From positions 2,421,147 to 2,485,146 of the forward strand of contig CM038704.1 in assembly GCA_021613375.1 (NCBI GenBank): a stretch of 64,000 bases of DNA, in the 5' to 3' direction. Shown here in pieces: positions 13,190-24,769 of this stretch. The translations under genes and the position numbers were made by a program. Each line of letters opens with the position of its first letter. The stretch's first letter is position 1. The DNA is from Megaleporinus macrocephalus. Lineage: Eukaryota > Chordata > Actinopteri > Characiformes > Anostomidae. The notes under the pieces were generated by a model. That model was not told the origin of the DNA, did no database searches, and saw only the letters and a program-made list of their open reading frames with translations.

Positions 13190-13556
13190 AAGAAAGAAGA
13201 ACTGTGTGTGTGAGAGAGAGAGAGAGTGAGAGAGAGAGAGAGAGACAGAGAGGGTAAGAGAGAGAGAGGGTGAGAGAGAGAGAGAGAAAGAAAAAGTGTG
13301 TGAGAGAGAGAGAGAGTGAGAGAGAAAGAGAGAGAGGGTAAGAGAGAGAGAGAAAGAAAAAGTGTGTGTGTGAGAGAGAGAGAAAGAGAGAGAGAGAGAG
13401 ATTGGTTCTTTGGATGGTCTACACACAGTGAGAGAGAGAAAAAGGGAGTGAGTGAGAGAGAGATAGAAAAAAGAGAGAAAGAGAGAAAGAAGAAGTGGGT
13501 GAGAAAGAGTGGGAGAGAGAAAGAGAGTGAGAGAGAGAGAAAGAAAGAGCCTACAC
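12856..13556. repeat. Compound (GA)n microsatellite directly after the gpr27 stop
   Basis: About 700 bases of (GA)n begin within five bases of the stop codon. They are punctuated by AAAGAAGTGTGTGTGAGAGA blocks and by two copies of TGGTTCTTTGGATGG (13136 and 13404). It would fall in the 3' UTR. Long RERERE and SLSLSL frames on both strands are simple-repeat translations. Confidence 0.95.
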
Positions 13557-13740
13557 ACTTATAAAGGACAGTCGTTCAAGAGTTCTGCAGTAAAGAAAGT
13601 GGAACCTTGAACACTCAAAGAACCCGCTGCATAATTAAACGGTTCTTTGCTCCATGAAAGGTTCTGCAGATGGTTGTTGAGAACCGTTCTACATACCAAA
13701 AGGTTTTCTTCTACTGTTCTGATGAGCTTTCAAAAATAGA
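13557..13740. repeat. GGTTCTTT-type interspersed fragment
   Basis: Contains ACGGTTCTTTGCTCCATGAA and GAGAACCGTTCTACATACC. Same family as 10395-10640. Confidence 0.5.
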
Positions 13741-13796
13741 ATTACGCTGTCTGGTACTCTGTAGAACTCTTGAATTACTATTTTCCATAAGTGTAC

Positions 13797-14128
13797 TAAA
13801 TGGGTACTGGGTGATATATTGAGTACTGTATGGGTACTGCTTGGTATTTCGGGTGATGCTTAGTATTATGGTACTGAATTAGTATGGGTTGGTATTTTGG
13901 ATGCTACATGGGGATGGGTTGGTATTTTGGGGACAGGATGGGTACTGTATGGTATTTTTGGTACTTTATGGCTACAGGTTGGTATTTTGGGGACTGTATG
14001 GGTGCAGTTTGGTATTTTAGGGTACTGGATGGTATTTTACAGACTGCATGGGTATTTCAGGGGTACTCTATGGGTACTCTATAGTTTACTGAGTACTGTA
14101 CAGATACAGATATTTTGGGTACTGTGGG
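13797..14128. repeat. GGTACTGTATGG minisatellite, left part
   Basis: Degenerate units of the form TACTGTATGGGTACAG then TTGGTATTTTGGG. The array resumes at 15538 after an insertion of about 1.4 kb. Confidence 0.85.
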
Positions 14129-15537
14129 CTGAGTGGACAAACTCAATAACTCCATTACTTGATTAAAAGATAGTCCTGGTTAAATGTTATGCTAACACAA
14201 ATGAAAAGTGTTCCGTCAAAGTTTTTTCCTGAGCTAAAGTACTGAAGTACTAAGTATAAAAATACTTCAGTATTCAAAAGTACATCTTTTAATGTCAATG
14301 TTTTGTTGTATTGTTGTCACAATGCAGTTACAGGGCCTCTGTCGTCAGATTCATCTCACATTTGCTGGTACATCACTTACAATTTCCAAGTTTCATCTCA
14401 GACCTTCTGCAGTAGAAACACCTCACACAGCAGGTGGACGAGTAGGAAAACCAGTTAGCTTGAAAACAACTAAATAACAAAACTCATTCGACCAACCACA
14501 GAATAAAAACAGCAGCTGCTACAAGCTCAGACTAGGTCGTTTAAATTGTTGACTGGAATTAAACAGTGTGAACAGACCAAGATATGCTTTCTCCATTTGG
14601 AACATCTCACCACCATTACAACTGACACCAAGTATCCAAACATCCAGTGTCACTTTGGCTCTGTCTCAAACCCTAGTGAGTGTCTAAGTAGGCTGTCTAG
14701 GTAGTGAGTGTGTAAGTAGGCTGTCTAGGTAGTGAGTGTGTAAGTAGGCTGTCTAGGTAGTGAGTGTGTAAGTAGGCTGTCTAGGTAGTGAGTGTGTAAG
14801 TAGCAGTGTTCTCTCCTCATCTCTCCTCATAAAACAGATTACTGAGACGCTCTAGTTAGAGAGAGACTGCGTCACGGCTTGTTCCCCCCACTGCAGCACG
14901 CCACCGGTGGTTTAGCTGGTTGCTGAGCTACCAGCCGGCATCCAAAACAATAGCCCGAGACTAAAAAGTCTGGAGTATAAAAGTGTAAATGGTGAAGGAC
15001 TCGTTACAGAGTTGATAATTAAATACTGTTTTGTGTGATTATATGACCAGAAACACATTAAAACTCCAGAGAATCAAAATAACTCACATTTTAAAACCAC
15101 TTCACTGCTCCTAGATTAGCCTGCGGTGCATCATGGGATTGTCTTAGCGGCTGAGGAAGAGTTCAATACTTCTTTAAAATCAGGTCTAAATAAGGTTCCT
15201 CAGTAGACAGCATGTTTAAGGTATGTAAGAATTGGGACAGTCTACATGTCGGGAGCGCATACTATGACGTAAAATGCTGCCTATGTAGGAGTTTACTAGG
15301 ATTTGAGACACAGCCTTAGACTTTAGGATTGACAGTGTAGGAGAACACAATTTGGCCAATCACATTTTAGAAAAAGAACATTCATCCATCGTCCCAAAAG
15401 TATATACATACATTTATCTTTTAACTGTAGTGGAGTAAAAGTCTTACGCTTCCAAAAAGTATTACTCAAGTACAGATATTTGAAGAATGTACTTGTGCAG
15501 TGCTCAAGTAAATGTACTTTATTACTGTCCACCTCTG
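14129..15537. mobile_element. DNA element (AAGTACTCAAGTA family) interrupting the minisatellite
   Basis: The left end CTGAGTGGACAAACTCAATA and the right end ACTTTATTACTGTCCACCTC are imperfect inverted repeats. The interior near both ends carries AAAAGTACATCTTT and CTCAAGTAAATGTACTTT motifs, typical of non-autonomous elements widespread in teleosts (recognised from memory). It sits between two stretches of the same minisatellite and is itself split by the MITE at 14657-15315. No transposase frame was found. Confidence 0.55.
14657..15315. mobile_element. MITE with GGCTSTGTCTCAAA terminal repeats, copy 1
   Basis: The left terminus GGCTCTGTCTCAAACCCTAG is inverted as CTAGGATTTGAGACACAGCC at the right terminus. 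The 659-bp element has no transposase frame. Near the left end it carries a 28-bp tandem repeat (GTGTGTAAGTAGGCTGTCTA plus GGTAGTGA, about five copies, 14690-14805), which its sister at 59935-60531 lacks. A target-site duplication could not be fixed, so the superfamily is open. Confidence 0.85.
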
Positions 15538-17215
15538 ACTATGGGTACAAGTTGGTATTTTGGGTACTATGGGCACAGGTCAGTATTTTGGGTACTATGG
15601 GTACAAGTTGGTATTTTGGGTACTATGGGTACAGGTCGGTATTTTGGGTACTATGGGTGCTATGGGTACAAGTTGGTATTTTGGATACTATGGGTACAGG
15701 TCGGTATTTTGGGGTATTGAACCAATTTAGTATTTTAGGTTATGTTTGCATATCGTTTGGTATTACTGGGTACTGAGTGGGTAATAATGGTTATATTGGG
15801 TACTGTACAGGTACTGATTAGTATTTTGGGTACTGTATTGGTACCATTTGTATGAGTGCTTTTTGGTATTCTAATTACAGAAAGGTTTATTTCTTATTTT
15901 CGGTACTGTGTGGGCAAAGTTTGATATTTTTGGTACTGCTTAGGTACAGGTTTGTATTTTGGCTACAGCCTTACCAGAGTACAGGTTGGTATTCTGGGTA
16001 TTGCATGGGTAAATTTTTGGGAACTGTAAAGTTTGATATTCTGGGTATGGTATTGGTCTTTTGAGTACTGGGTGCTGTATGGGTTTCATAGGGTACAGTT
16101 ACATATTGTTACTGTCATATCAAAACCATGTAGCTATTTATTTATTTATTAGATTGTTTTTGTTTCATGACGAATGACTCAATTTAAATATCCCAAACTG
16201 GCACAAGTACACAGAATAACATACTCAATTACATTAAAGTAGCATTGTATGGACTATATGTGCATTTTGGATTCATAAGGTTTCAATATGGCAGTGATAA
16301 TATGTTGGGCTTTTGGGTACTTTTGGTATTTTTGCTGCAGCTTGCTATTTGGAGTACTACACAAGTACAGATTGGTATTTTTGGGTATTTGGGGTGCTGT
16401 ATAGGTATGTTTATTTTAATTGGGGGTATGGATTGGTATTTTAGGTATTTGGGATACTGTATAGGTACAGTTGGGTATTTGGATACTGCATGGATAGAGG
16501 TTGGTTTTTTGGATATTTGGGGTACTGCAGGGGTACAGTTTGGTATTCTGGGGTCCTTGGGGTACTGTATGGGTACAGTTTGGTATTTGGGGAATTGTAT
16601 AGGTATGGTTTGCTCTTTTGGGGTATAGAAGTTCTTTGGGTACAGTAAGTATTTTGGGTATTTGGGGTACTACATGGGTACAGATTGCTATGTTGGGTAT
16701 TTGGGGTACTGCAGGGGTACAGTTTGGTATTCTGGGGTACTTGGGGTACTGTATGGGTACAGTTTGGTATTTGGGGAATTGTATAGGTATGGTTTGCTCT
16801 TTTGGGGTATAGAAGTTCTTTGGGTACAGTAAGTATTTTGGGTATTTGGGGTACTACATGGGTACAGATTGCTATGTTGGGTATTTGGGGTACTGCAGGG
16901 GTACAGTTTGGTAGTTTGGGTATTTGGATACTGCATGGATAGAGGTTGTTTTTTGGGGGTATTTGGGGTGCTGTGTGGGTACAGTTTGGTATTTGGGGAA
17001 TTATATGGGTATAGTTTGCTCTTTTGGGTATGGGGGGTCATTGGGTACAATTAGGTATTTTGAGTATTTGGGGTACTTCATGGGTACAGCTTGGTATGTT
17101 GGGTATTTGGGATACTACATGGGTACCGTTGGGTATTTTGGGGTGTTTAGGGTACTGTATGGGTACAGTTTGGTATTTTGGGGTACTGTATGGATACAGT
17201 CTGGTACACTCAGTG
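15538..17215. repeat. GGTACTGTATGG minisatellite, right part
   Basis: Degenerate units mixing TGGGTACAGTTTGGTATTTT and GGGTATTTGGGGTACTG. A block of about 184 bases starting near 16524 is repeated almost exactly from near 16708, including TTGCTCTTTTGGGGTATAG. Frames of 60-127 codons rich in W, Y, F and G are translations of the repeat on either strand. Confidence 0.93.
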
Positions 17216-18480
17216 AGTCCTTTATTAAAAGCAATGGTTATGTACAGAACTATGAACATTCAAATAACAACTTGAATTCTTAAATTGTTACTTGTATGAA
17301 TGAACAGCTCTTCTCTAGGATGGGAATTAATTAACCTCTTAATGGTTCTATTCAGCATCAAGAAATGGTTTTGTTGTAACATATTCTGGAACCTTTGTGG
17401 AAACCCCTTTTTGCAAAAAGGGTACAGACTGAGTACGTTGGGCAAACATCAGCCAAACATTCAACATAAACAATTCACCCACTGCACATTACAACAAGTC
17501 CAGATGTATTCTGATGTAAAATATGTATGAAATGTATTTCTATCCTCCAGTTCTTTATATTGGATATACTGGAAATGTAATATATTTGCTAAACTTTGTC
17601 TTTTTTAGTGACCACAGTGAAGAAGAGTCTTTTTCAGATGGCTCACATGAACTTCATGTGGACAAAGCATCCACACATCCCCGTCCCTTATAACTCTGCC
17701 TATGAACTGTTTTATATACAAACTGAATGCATTTGATTGATGAAGGGAGTCGTGTGGGGGCGAAGTTTCCATTGTTTGTTTGTTTTTTAAACAAATAAAA
17801 GCAGATTGATTAATACGCTGTGCTGGTTTGATATGGCTCAGAACAGCCTATTCTCACACCAGATGAACTGATTTAATAATAATGTTTGGGTTTGGTTGTT
17901 GATCTGCGCTGATATTCAGAGACAGATGCTCAGATCTGCTGTGAACGGTTATGGGTGATGTTTCAGCTAAATCTTTTGGATGCACTCCCACTCATTACCC
18001 CCTCCCCCCAGCACCTCCACCCCCCAGACAGTTACATAATCCGCCGCACTGCTTTCCTCTGTCTGCACTCATCACGGCAAACAACGTGCTGTGCTCTTGC
18101 ACCTTGACTTGACAGTTTATAGACAGCCCCTAGAACGAACAAAGCTGTTTACTGAAAGAGGAAAATAAAAGGAGGCATTCTGGTGGAGATGAAACTGAAT
18201 TAATGATGCTCACGCTCAGGGCTGGAGTGCTGTGAAGGCGTTATACACTCCTGAAAATAAAGGTTCTTTGGAGTGACGGCATAGTGGAAAGATCTGAGGT
18301 CCACTTGTGACCTTCCTGCAATCGTATCTACCATAAACATAAAAAGTTATTTAATTATTCCATGACCAGCACTATCAACATCTTCATTTAGGGTCAGTCG
18401 TAGGCTGGAGGTTGGAGAACCAGTCCGACCTAGTTTTACCCCTAATTTTAATTCTAAAATTAAATGGTTGCTATTTAAAC
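17216..18480. other. Mostly unique DNA; possible distal gpr27 3' UTR end
   Basis: No coding exon recognised. A GGTTCTTT-type fragment lies at 17335-17430. The stretch 17600-17830 is non-repetitive and ends with AATAAA at 17794-17799 followed by GCTGTGCTGGTTTG, which resembles a polyadenylation site and its GT-rich downstream element. If gpr27 has a 3' UTR of about 5 kb it could end here; this is inference. The stretch 18090-18180 (TTGACAGTTTATAGACAGCC, GAACAAAGCTGTTTACTG) is complex and could be a conserved non-coding element. Confidence 0.35.
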
Positions 18481-18716
18481 AGGTGGTTGCAGGGTGGTTG
18501 GTGTAAAATGCTCTGTTCTATAGAAACTTACTTTCAGAAGAGTTCACAGTGGTGGTGAATGGAACCAGATGTCCACCTCTAAAAAAAACCCACAAAGTTA
18601 TTACATCATATGGTAATGAATACACTTCTTATACACAGAAGACAGGTGTAGGTTCACTGGTGGGTTTCATAGTAAATAGAATGTGTATATCAGTGTTGTA
18701 GACATGGTGACCCCAG

Positions 18717-19500
18717 TTTCCATCACCATCACCACTGTAAACAGCATCACCACCACTGTAAACATCATCACCACCACTGTAAATATCACCATCACCACTG
18801 TAAACATCATCACCACCACTGTAAACATCACCACCACTGTAAACACCACCACCACTGTAAACACCATTACCACCACTGTAAACAACATCACCACCACTGT
18901 AAACACCATCACCACCACCACCACTGTAAACATCATCACCAAAACTGTAAACACCATCACCACCAATGTAAACATCACCACCACTGTAAACATCATTACT
19001 GCCACTGTAAACATCACCACCACTGTAAACATCACTATCACCACTGTAAACATCACTGTCACCACTGTAAACATCACCACCACCACTGTAAATATCACCA
19101 CCACCACTGTAAACATCACTATCACCACTGTAAACATCATCACCACCACTGTAAACATCATCACCACCACTGTAAACATAACCATCACCACTGTAAACAA
19201 CATCACCACCACTGTAAACATCATCACCACCACTGTAAACATCATCACCACCACTGTAAACATAACCATCACCACTGTAAACAACATCACCATGACCACT
19301 GTAAATAACATCACCACCACTGTAAACATCACTATCACCACTGTAAACAGCATCACCATCACCACTGTAAATAACATCACCACCACTGTAAATAACATCA
19401 CCACTGTAAATATCACCACCACCATCACTGTAAACATCACCACCACCACTGTAAACATCACCACCACCACTGTAAACACCATCACCACCACTGTAAAGAG
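18717..19500. repeat. 18-bp (ATCACCACCACTGTAAAC) minisatellite, array A
   Basis: About 43 units, most of 18 bases with some of 15, 21 or 24. All lengths are multiples of three, so long frames survive on both strands (ITTTVN on the plus, VVMFTV on the minus); these are not genes. The flank at 18480-18715 is homologous to the flanks at 35840 and 36720. Confidence 0.96.
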
Positions 19501-19687
19501 CATCACAATAACATTTAAACCATTTGAAACCAAACCCTCTCAGAATGTCTCTGTTGGACTAAGTGAGGTTAAAAATGTAAAACGTTGGTGGAGTCTGTAT
19601 CATGGAAGCATATAAAAATTCATCAGCTAATTGGAGCATTTTATTTATGTGGCCCTAACTGACCTCCCTTGGGGCACAGCAAACAGA

Positions 19688-19701
19688 AAAAAAAGAGAGA
19701 A

Positions 19702-19753
<52 letters not shown>

Positions 19754-19842
19754 CATGTAAAGAAGGGAATTTACAACCCTTTGTGTCTCCTATTATTCTT
19801 GCGTGGCACTGTCGTTGTTGTTATTATTATTATTATTATTAG
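19688..19842. repeat. (GA)n and (ATT)n microsatellites
   Basis: GA-rich tract at 19694-19750 and (ATT)n at 19818-19842 with unique DNA between. The rest of 19501-20328 shows no gene or other repeat. Confidence 0.9.
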
Positions 19843-20328
19843 TGTTGTCTAGTCAGTTCAGCCTCTTGGTGACCATATGAATACAGTTTCTCCAGAACAT
19901 CCTGTCGGCTTCTTAATGGATCTTTCAAGATATTTCTGTTTGGGTCCCTCAAACTTAATCACCCTGTTCTAAACTACTGTTCCTTTATCACCCGTGAACT
20001 GGCTCATCCCATAATGCACTTCACTTCAGTTATCCTGGCTCTGAGTGAGAGGAAAGGTTTGATTTAAAGTCTTTACAAACACCAAAGTTTAAAAGCATCA
20101 GTGTTTTTGTCCCTAAACAAATTAATATAAAAAGATGAAAAGCAGTGCACACATGATGCTACTTTTCCACACCTGAAGAATATTAATTAAACTTAAACAA
20201 AACTTAAAACCTAAACCTGTACTGCATTGTTTTCATGTTGCTTGACCTTTGACTTCCTTACTGAGGATCAGTGCATAAGGATTCTTTTCAAATCGAAGCA
20301 GTTTGTTGCATTAATATGAGGACTGAGT

Positions 20329-20737
20329 TAGGGCTGTGTATGGGCAAGAACCTGGTGATACAATAAATATCGTGATATATCTATCATATATCATATATTA
20401 TATATGATTTATGATATATCACGATATATATTACAATACTGCAAGCAAAGTGATGTACTGTGATTTTTCAAATCCTACTATTAAAACATACCACTGTATG
20501 AACAGATTTGCCAATACTTACAATATCACTGCGCCCTTGTGCTGCTTGTTAATGTTGGAGTGGAGCTGAAAATGATTACAACACTGCCATCTGGTGGTGA
20601 GAGGTTTAAACACAACACACAATGCTTCACTGTCTGCCAGGAATCTGTGTATCGATACTGTGTTTTTGTGAATCGATACAGTATCACTAATCATAATATC
20701 CCGATATTCAATATTTTGATATTTTCTTACACCCCTA
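20329..20737. mobile_element. hAT-like MITE with TAGGG termini
   Basis: It begins TAGGGCTGTGT and ends TTACACCCCTA, giving short inverted termini. The interior carries ATATCGTGATATATC palindromes at 20365-20435 and GATACTGT/TCGATAC motifs. This structure is common in non-autonomous hAT elements of teleosts. Flanking octamers GACTGAGT and GATTCAAT agree at only five of eight positions, so a decayed target duplication is possible but unproven. Confidence 0.6.
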
Positions 20738-20929
20738 GATTCAATAAAAAAACCCTGAAATGTAAATGTAAGTAGAGCACTTCTATAGAATACCAGCAGA
20801 AAGAGCCGATAAAAACTGAGTACAAGTTTATTTTCATGCTTTACTCATTTTAACTGAATGGAATAAAGTGCTCAGCATCACTCATCACAGTTTACTACAG
20901 TTTACTACCTAAACACACACTGTCTGCTT

Positions 20930-21730
20930 TCCTGCTGAAAGCTATGAGCTGACAAAGCTTGGCGAGTAATAAGCATCGGGCTGATTAAGCTTAAAAGACT
21001 GGGGGCTCACATTCAGTGTGCATTTCAAGCTACACATGTTTTAACTTTAAATGAATGTAGTTAAGGCAAAATGCTGAGTGGTGCAGTGTGACGTGCTGAG
21101 GAATGGAATGGAGCCGGTGCTTTAGCATCAGTGTGCATCCATTTAAAACAATAGTTTCTTCTTTTTTTTTCTATGACACATCCAGTGTGCGATGGTTCGG
21201 TGGTCTTTGGCCTTAACAAAGTTGAACCCTTCTGGATTTGGTCCCTGGCCGGCTGAGCCAGAGATTGCAGAAGAGATAAATGTGCTCTGTAAGTGAAACT
21301 GCTTTGTAAAGTGAGCTGCTGTTCTCGTGTAATTGAATGTTACTTACAGCAGCCGTTTATAAAGAGGTCCCACTGAACCGCGCTCTGAACACCACAGACT
21401 GAAGGCCAGTTCAGCTCAAGTGACCGCCGCCTGTCGTCCACCGGCGTGGCCTTTTGATTGTCTGCATTATGTGAAAATAAGGAGCTTTCACAAAGCCGTG
21501 CATAGCAGCCTAAATAAGCTGGGAAGTGCTTCACTCAGTGCTACTGCTCGCTCTCATTCTCCTCCTTTAGCTCGGCTTTGAAGGATGACTGAAGTGACAG
21601 CGGCCTTTTCCCGGGCCATTTTTCTCTCTGTCAGGAAGAAAGGAACATATTGAAATTAGCATTCAGCGAGCGCTTCCTTCAGAAGGCAGTGATAGTTTTC
21701 ATCTGGCTGTTCAGCATGTTTTAGACCTTT
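20930..21730. other. High-complexity non-coding block (candidate conserved elements)
   Basis: About 800 bases without simple repeats or credible exons. They contain motif-dense stretches such as GAGTAATAAGCATCGGGCTG (20964), TTGATTGTCTGCATTATGTG (21453) and ATATTGAAATTAGCATTCAG (21648). The neighbourhood of prok2 and gpr27 in vertebrates is a gene-sparse region where such elements are expected. Conservation itself cannot be tested here. Confidence 0.3.
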
Positions 21731-21830
21731 TTGCGTTCAAAGCAAAAGTGATATCAAGACTTCGAGAGAGCCTGTTTGAGAGCCTACTAATGTAACATAT
21801 GTAATTTCACCAGTATGATGGTGGATCTCC

Positions 21831-21833
<3 letters not shown>

Positions 21834-21911
<78 letters not shown>
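21834..21911. repeat. (TA)n microsatellite
   Basis: About 37 uninterrupted TA units. Confidence 0.98.
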
Positions 21912-21915
<4 letters not shown>

Positions 21916-22064
21916 CCTAAAGACAATTACATCTCTTCACTCATCACTTTCCTTTTCTTTAAAATGGCTGGTGGTTTCAAGACAGCCTGAAATGATCATT
22001 TAAAGATCAGTGGTGATGAGTTGCCAGTTTTTGGACCACATTTATGTCAGTACACATTAATCAA

Positions 22065-22380
22065 ATCAAATTAAATCGAATAAAATTTATTTATATAGCG
22101 TTTTTAACAACTGAAGTCATCACAAAGCAGCTTTACAGGAATTTAGTGACAAGAAAAGTTAAATAGAGCAGAAATAAGCCTAATGAGAAAATAACAACAA
22201 TAAATCATAGAAATTATAGAACAAACATAGAAAACCCCCCGGTGAGCAAGCCATGGGTGACAGTGGTGAAAAGAAACTCCCTCAGAGCTGGAGGATGAAT
22301 CCTTAGGAGAAACCAAGACTCACAAGGTGGGGACCCATCCTCCTCTGATCAACAGACACAGGCTGGGAAAGACAACCCAA
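22065..22380 (-). repeat. Interspersed retroposon fragment, reverse orientation
   Basis: Opens with AAAATTTATTTATATAGCG and CAAAGCAGCTTTACAGGA, then GAAACTCCCTCAGAGCTGGA and AGGAGAAACCAAGACTCACA. Read on the minus strand it ends in the AAAGCTGCTTTGTG...CGCTATATAAATAAA type of tail found in dispersed fish retroposons; compare 7990-8215. Confidence 0.6.
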
Positions 22381-22449
22381 CTTGGGTTAGGGTTAGCTAT
22401 TCGGCTATCATTAATAAAAATACATTATTAATTTAAAAAAGTTACTATT

Positions 22450-22610
22450 TGAGTAGATGACTATTTGGTGAGCACAAGATACTATCATGCGAGAACCAGA
22501 TAACCAGATCAGGTGAGCACCTGATACATTTTGCCAATTGGCTGGGGAGCACCAGATACACCAAACTACCTGATTCTATTAAGTGTGCACTAGACATTAT
22601 CAGGTGCACA

Positions 22611-22642
<32 letters not shown>

Positions 22643-23600
22643 TATTTGCTGAACACCAGATACTATTAGATGAGCACCTATTGTGGTCCACATACTACTC
22701 AGGGAAGTGTTTTGTGACTATACTTTATGGGAAGCTTATCTTTAAAGACAATATATAGTTAACATAAACACTTACAGAGCCGCTGAAGAGATGTGGTATA
22801 ATGTTTTAAAAGTAAAAACCTAGTGCGCACAAGATATTAGCACATGGGCTCAAGATACTATCATGTAAGCCCCAGATACTATTTGGTGAGCACTTAATAT
22901 TTTTGGTGGGCACCAGATACTGTATGGTGAGAACCAGATACTATCAGAAGAGCCCCAGGTACTGGGTGGTGGGCACCAGATACTGTACGGTAAGAACCAG
23001 ATACTATCAGAGGCGCACAAGATACTGTGTGGTTAGCACCTGATACTATCAGAAGAGCCACGGATACTGGATGGTGAGCAGCAGATGCTATGTGGCAAGC
23101 ACATGACACTTTCTGGTGGGCACAAGATACAATCACATGAGCTCAAAGATACTATTAAGTAAGCACCAAATACTATTTCGTGTCCACCAAAAAGTATCAG
23201 GTGCTCTCCAAATAATATTGGGTGCTTTTTTGTAAGGACCAGATACTGTATGGTGAGAACCATATACTATCAGAAGAGCCCCAGATACTGGGTGGTGAGC
23301 ATCAGATGATATATGGTGAGCACCTGATACTTTTTGGTGAGAACCAGATACTATCAGAGGAGCACCAGATACTGGGTGGTGAGCACCAGATGCTATCAGA
23401 TGAGCAGCAGATACTATATATTTATTTGATAGTATCTTATAGCTCCAGTAGATGTTGTATTTAATATTATCTAATAATATATGGTTCTCAGCAAATAGTA
23501 TCTGGGACTGGTGCTCATCACACAGTCTGCTGCTCTCCTGATGGTATCTACTATTTGGTAAGCACCTGATACTTTCATGTGAAAACCAAAAAATAATATA
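22450..23600. repeat. Degenerate GCACCAGATACTAT tandem array
   Basis: Units of about 20-25 bases alternating GAGCACCAGATACTAT, CAGAAGAGCCCCAGATACTG and GGTGGTGAGCACC. Divergence between units is high, so the array is old. A (TA)n tract interrupts it at 22609-22635, and unique DNA at 22690-22820 separates a left and a right part. Short frames through it (22445-23464) are repeat translations. Confidence 0.85.
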
Positions 23601-24480
23601 AATGATTGAGTGGAATTCAGATAGAACCTTTTATGAGTACAAAATCATTTATAACTTCCTTCAGCGGCAGCAAACGACTTCAGTGACCTTCAGCATGTTT
23701 ATTCTTGGTCTCTATCAAACAGAATGTTCTACCATGTGACAGTCTTTTCTAGAAGGTTGTATGCAGGGTTGAGAAGGGGTTGGCATCAGAGCTGGAAAAG
23801 TCAAAGACAGCCAACACTCATGGGCTCGCACGCCCGAAACTCTTTTCACTAAAGCCTTTAGGCTCCGGCTGTTGGCTGAACATTCTGCATATAAGCTGTC
23901 TGAGATGTTCCCTCGGAGAACTGGACATCGCCGGAGAAACTAGACAAAATTCAGTTTTGGAAGTACTTCAGAAAAACTGGGCATGATCTGCGTGGGCAGC
24001 GGATGTGCCAGGAGTGTGAGTATCATGTTTGGCTGCCACGTTCTTGGAACATAAAGATCTCGCAGAGCACAGCCAGTCTTAATACATGCCGCTGAGAAAG
24101 AAGACTTGAAGGCCAAATAGCCCATCGGAGCGGAGCGACTTCTGCGGTACTCTAAGCTTTTACGGCTAGAAAGTCAAAAAGAAGACTTTAGGATGCCACA
24201 GAGGAAAGTCTCAAACGTTTGCTTTGGCAGATAAAATCAGGCCTTCTCTTGTAAGAAAGTTTTTTTGTAATGGTTTCATGAGCCTCGGTTCCGCCGTCCA
24301 ACCAAATGGTGCTCAGGGCCGTGCTGTGCTGTTCTGCGCTGGTGTGAACTAGTGAGGCCAGTTACGGTTTCTTGTTCCTTTTCTGATCAGCTACCTCAGA
24401 GCCAGGAAAGAACAATGAACTCACTATTTAACTCACTATTTAAACACTATTTAATTTTTATATACCATATTGTTTTTTTG
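23601..24480. other. Unique DNA; no gene recognised
   Basis: High-complexity sequence with short frames (23780-23986 plus, 23940-24125 minus) that lack recognisable domains. It lies downstream of the prok2 3' end and could hold regulatory DNA. Confidence 0.3.
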
Positions 24481-24555
24481 TACTATGTTTGTAACTGCTA
24501 CTGGCTGCTAAATTTCCTTCGGGATCAATAAAGTATCTATCTATCTATCTATCTG
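24480..24555 (+). repeat. LINE-type 3' tail with (CTAT)n
   Basis: GCTAAATTTCCTTCGGGATC then AATAAAGTATCTATCTATCT is the characteristic 3' end of a common fish LINE family, ending in a short tandem tail. Only the tail is present, as expected for 5'-truncated retrotransposition. Confidence 0.65.
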
Positions 24556-24769
24556 AAACCTACAGATTAGGACTAGAACCGTCAGAAGAACACACGTTCA
24601 TTCCTTAAGTGACAGTAAAGCATGACTATTTTATTTTTTACTGGAGTGCAAATATAAAAGCAGAAACTAAATGTACTTAAAGTAAAAGTATTTCTATATA
24701 TTTCAGTATCTTTTCTATTAAGGTTTATTTGTTTTTGTTTTTATTAATTCTATTTATTATTGTAATGAT

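Noticed and set aside
18667..19615. Frames of 288 and 310 codons on opposite strands
   Set aside because: The 18-base unit lacks stops in these phases on either strand. ITTTVN and VVMFTV are repeat translations.
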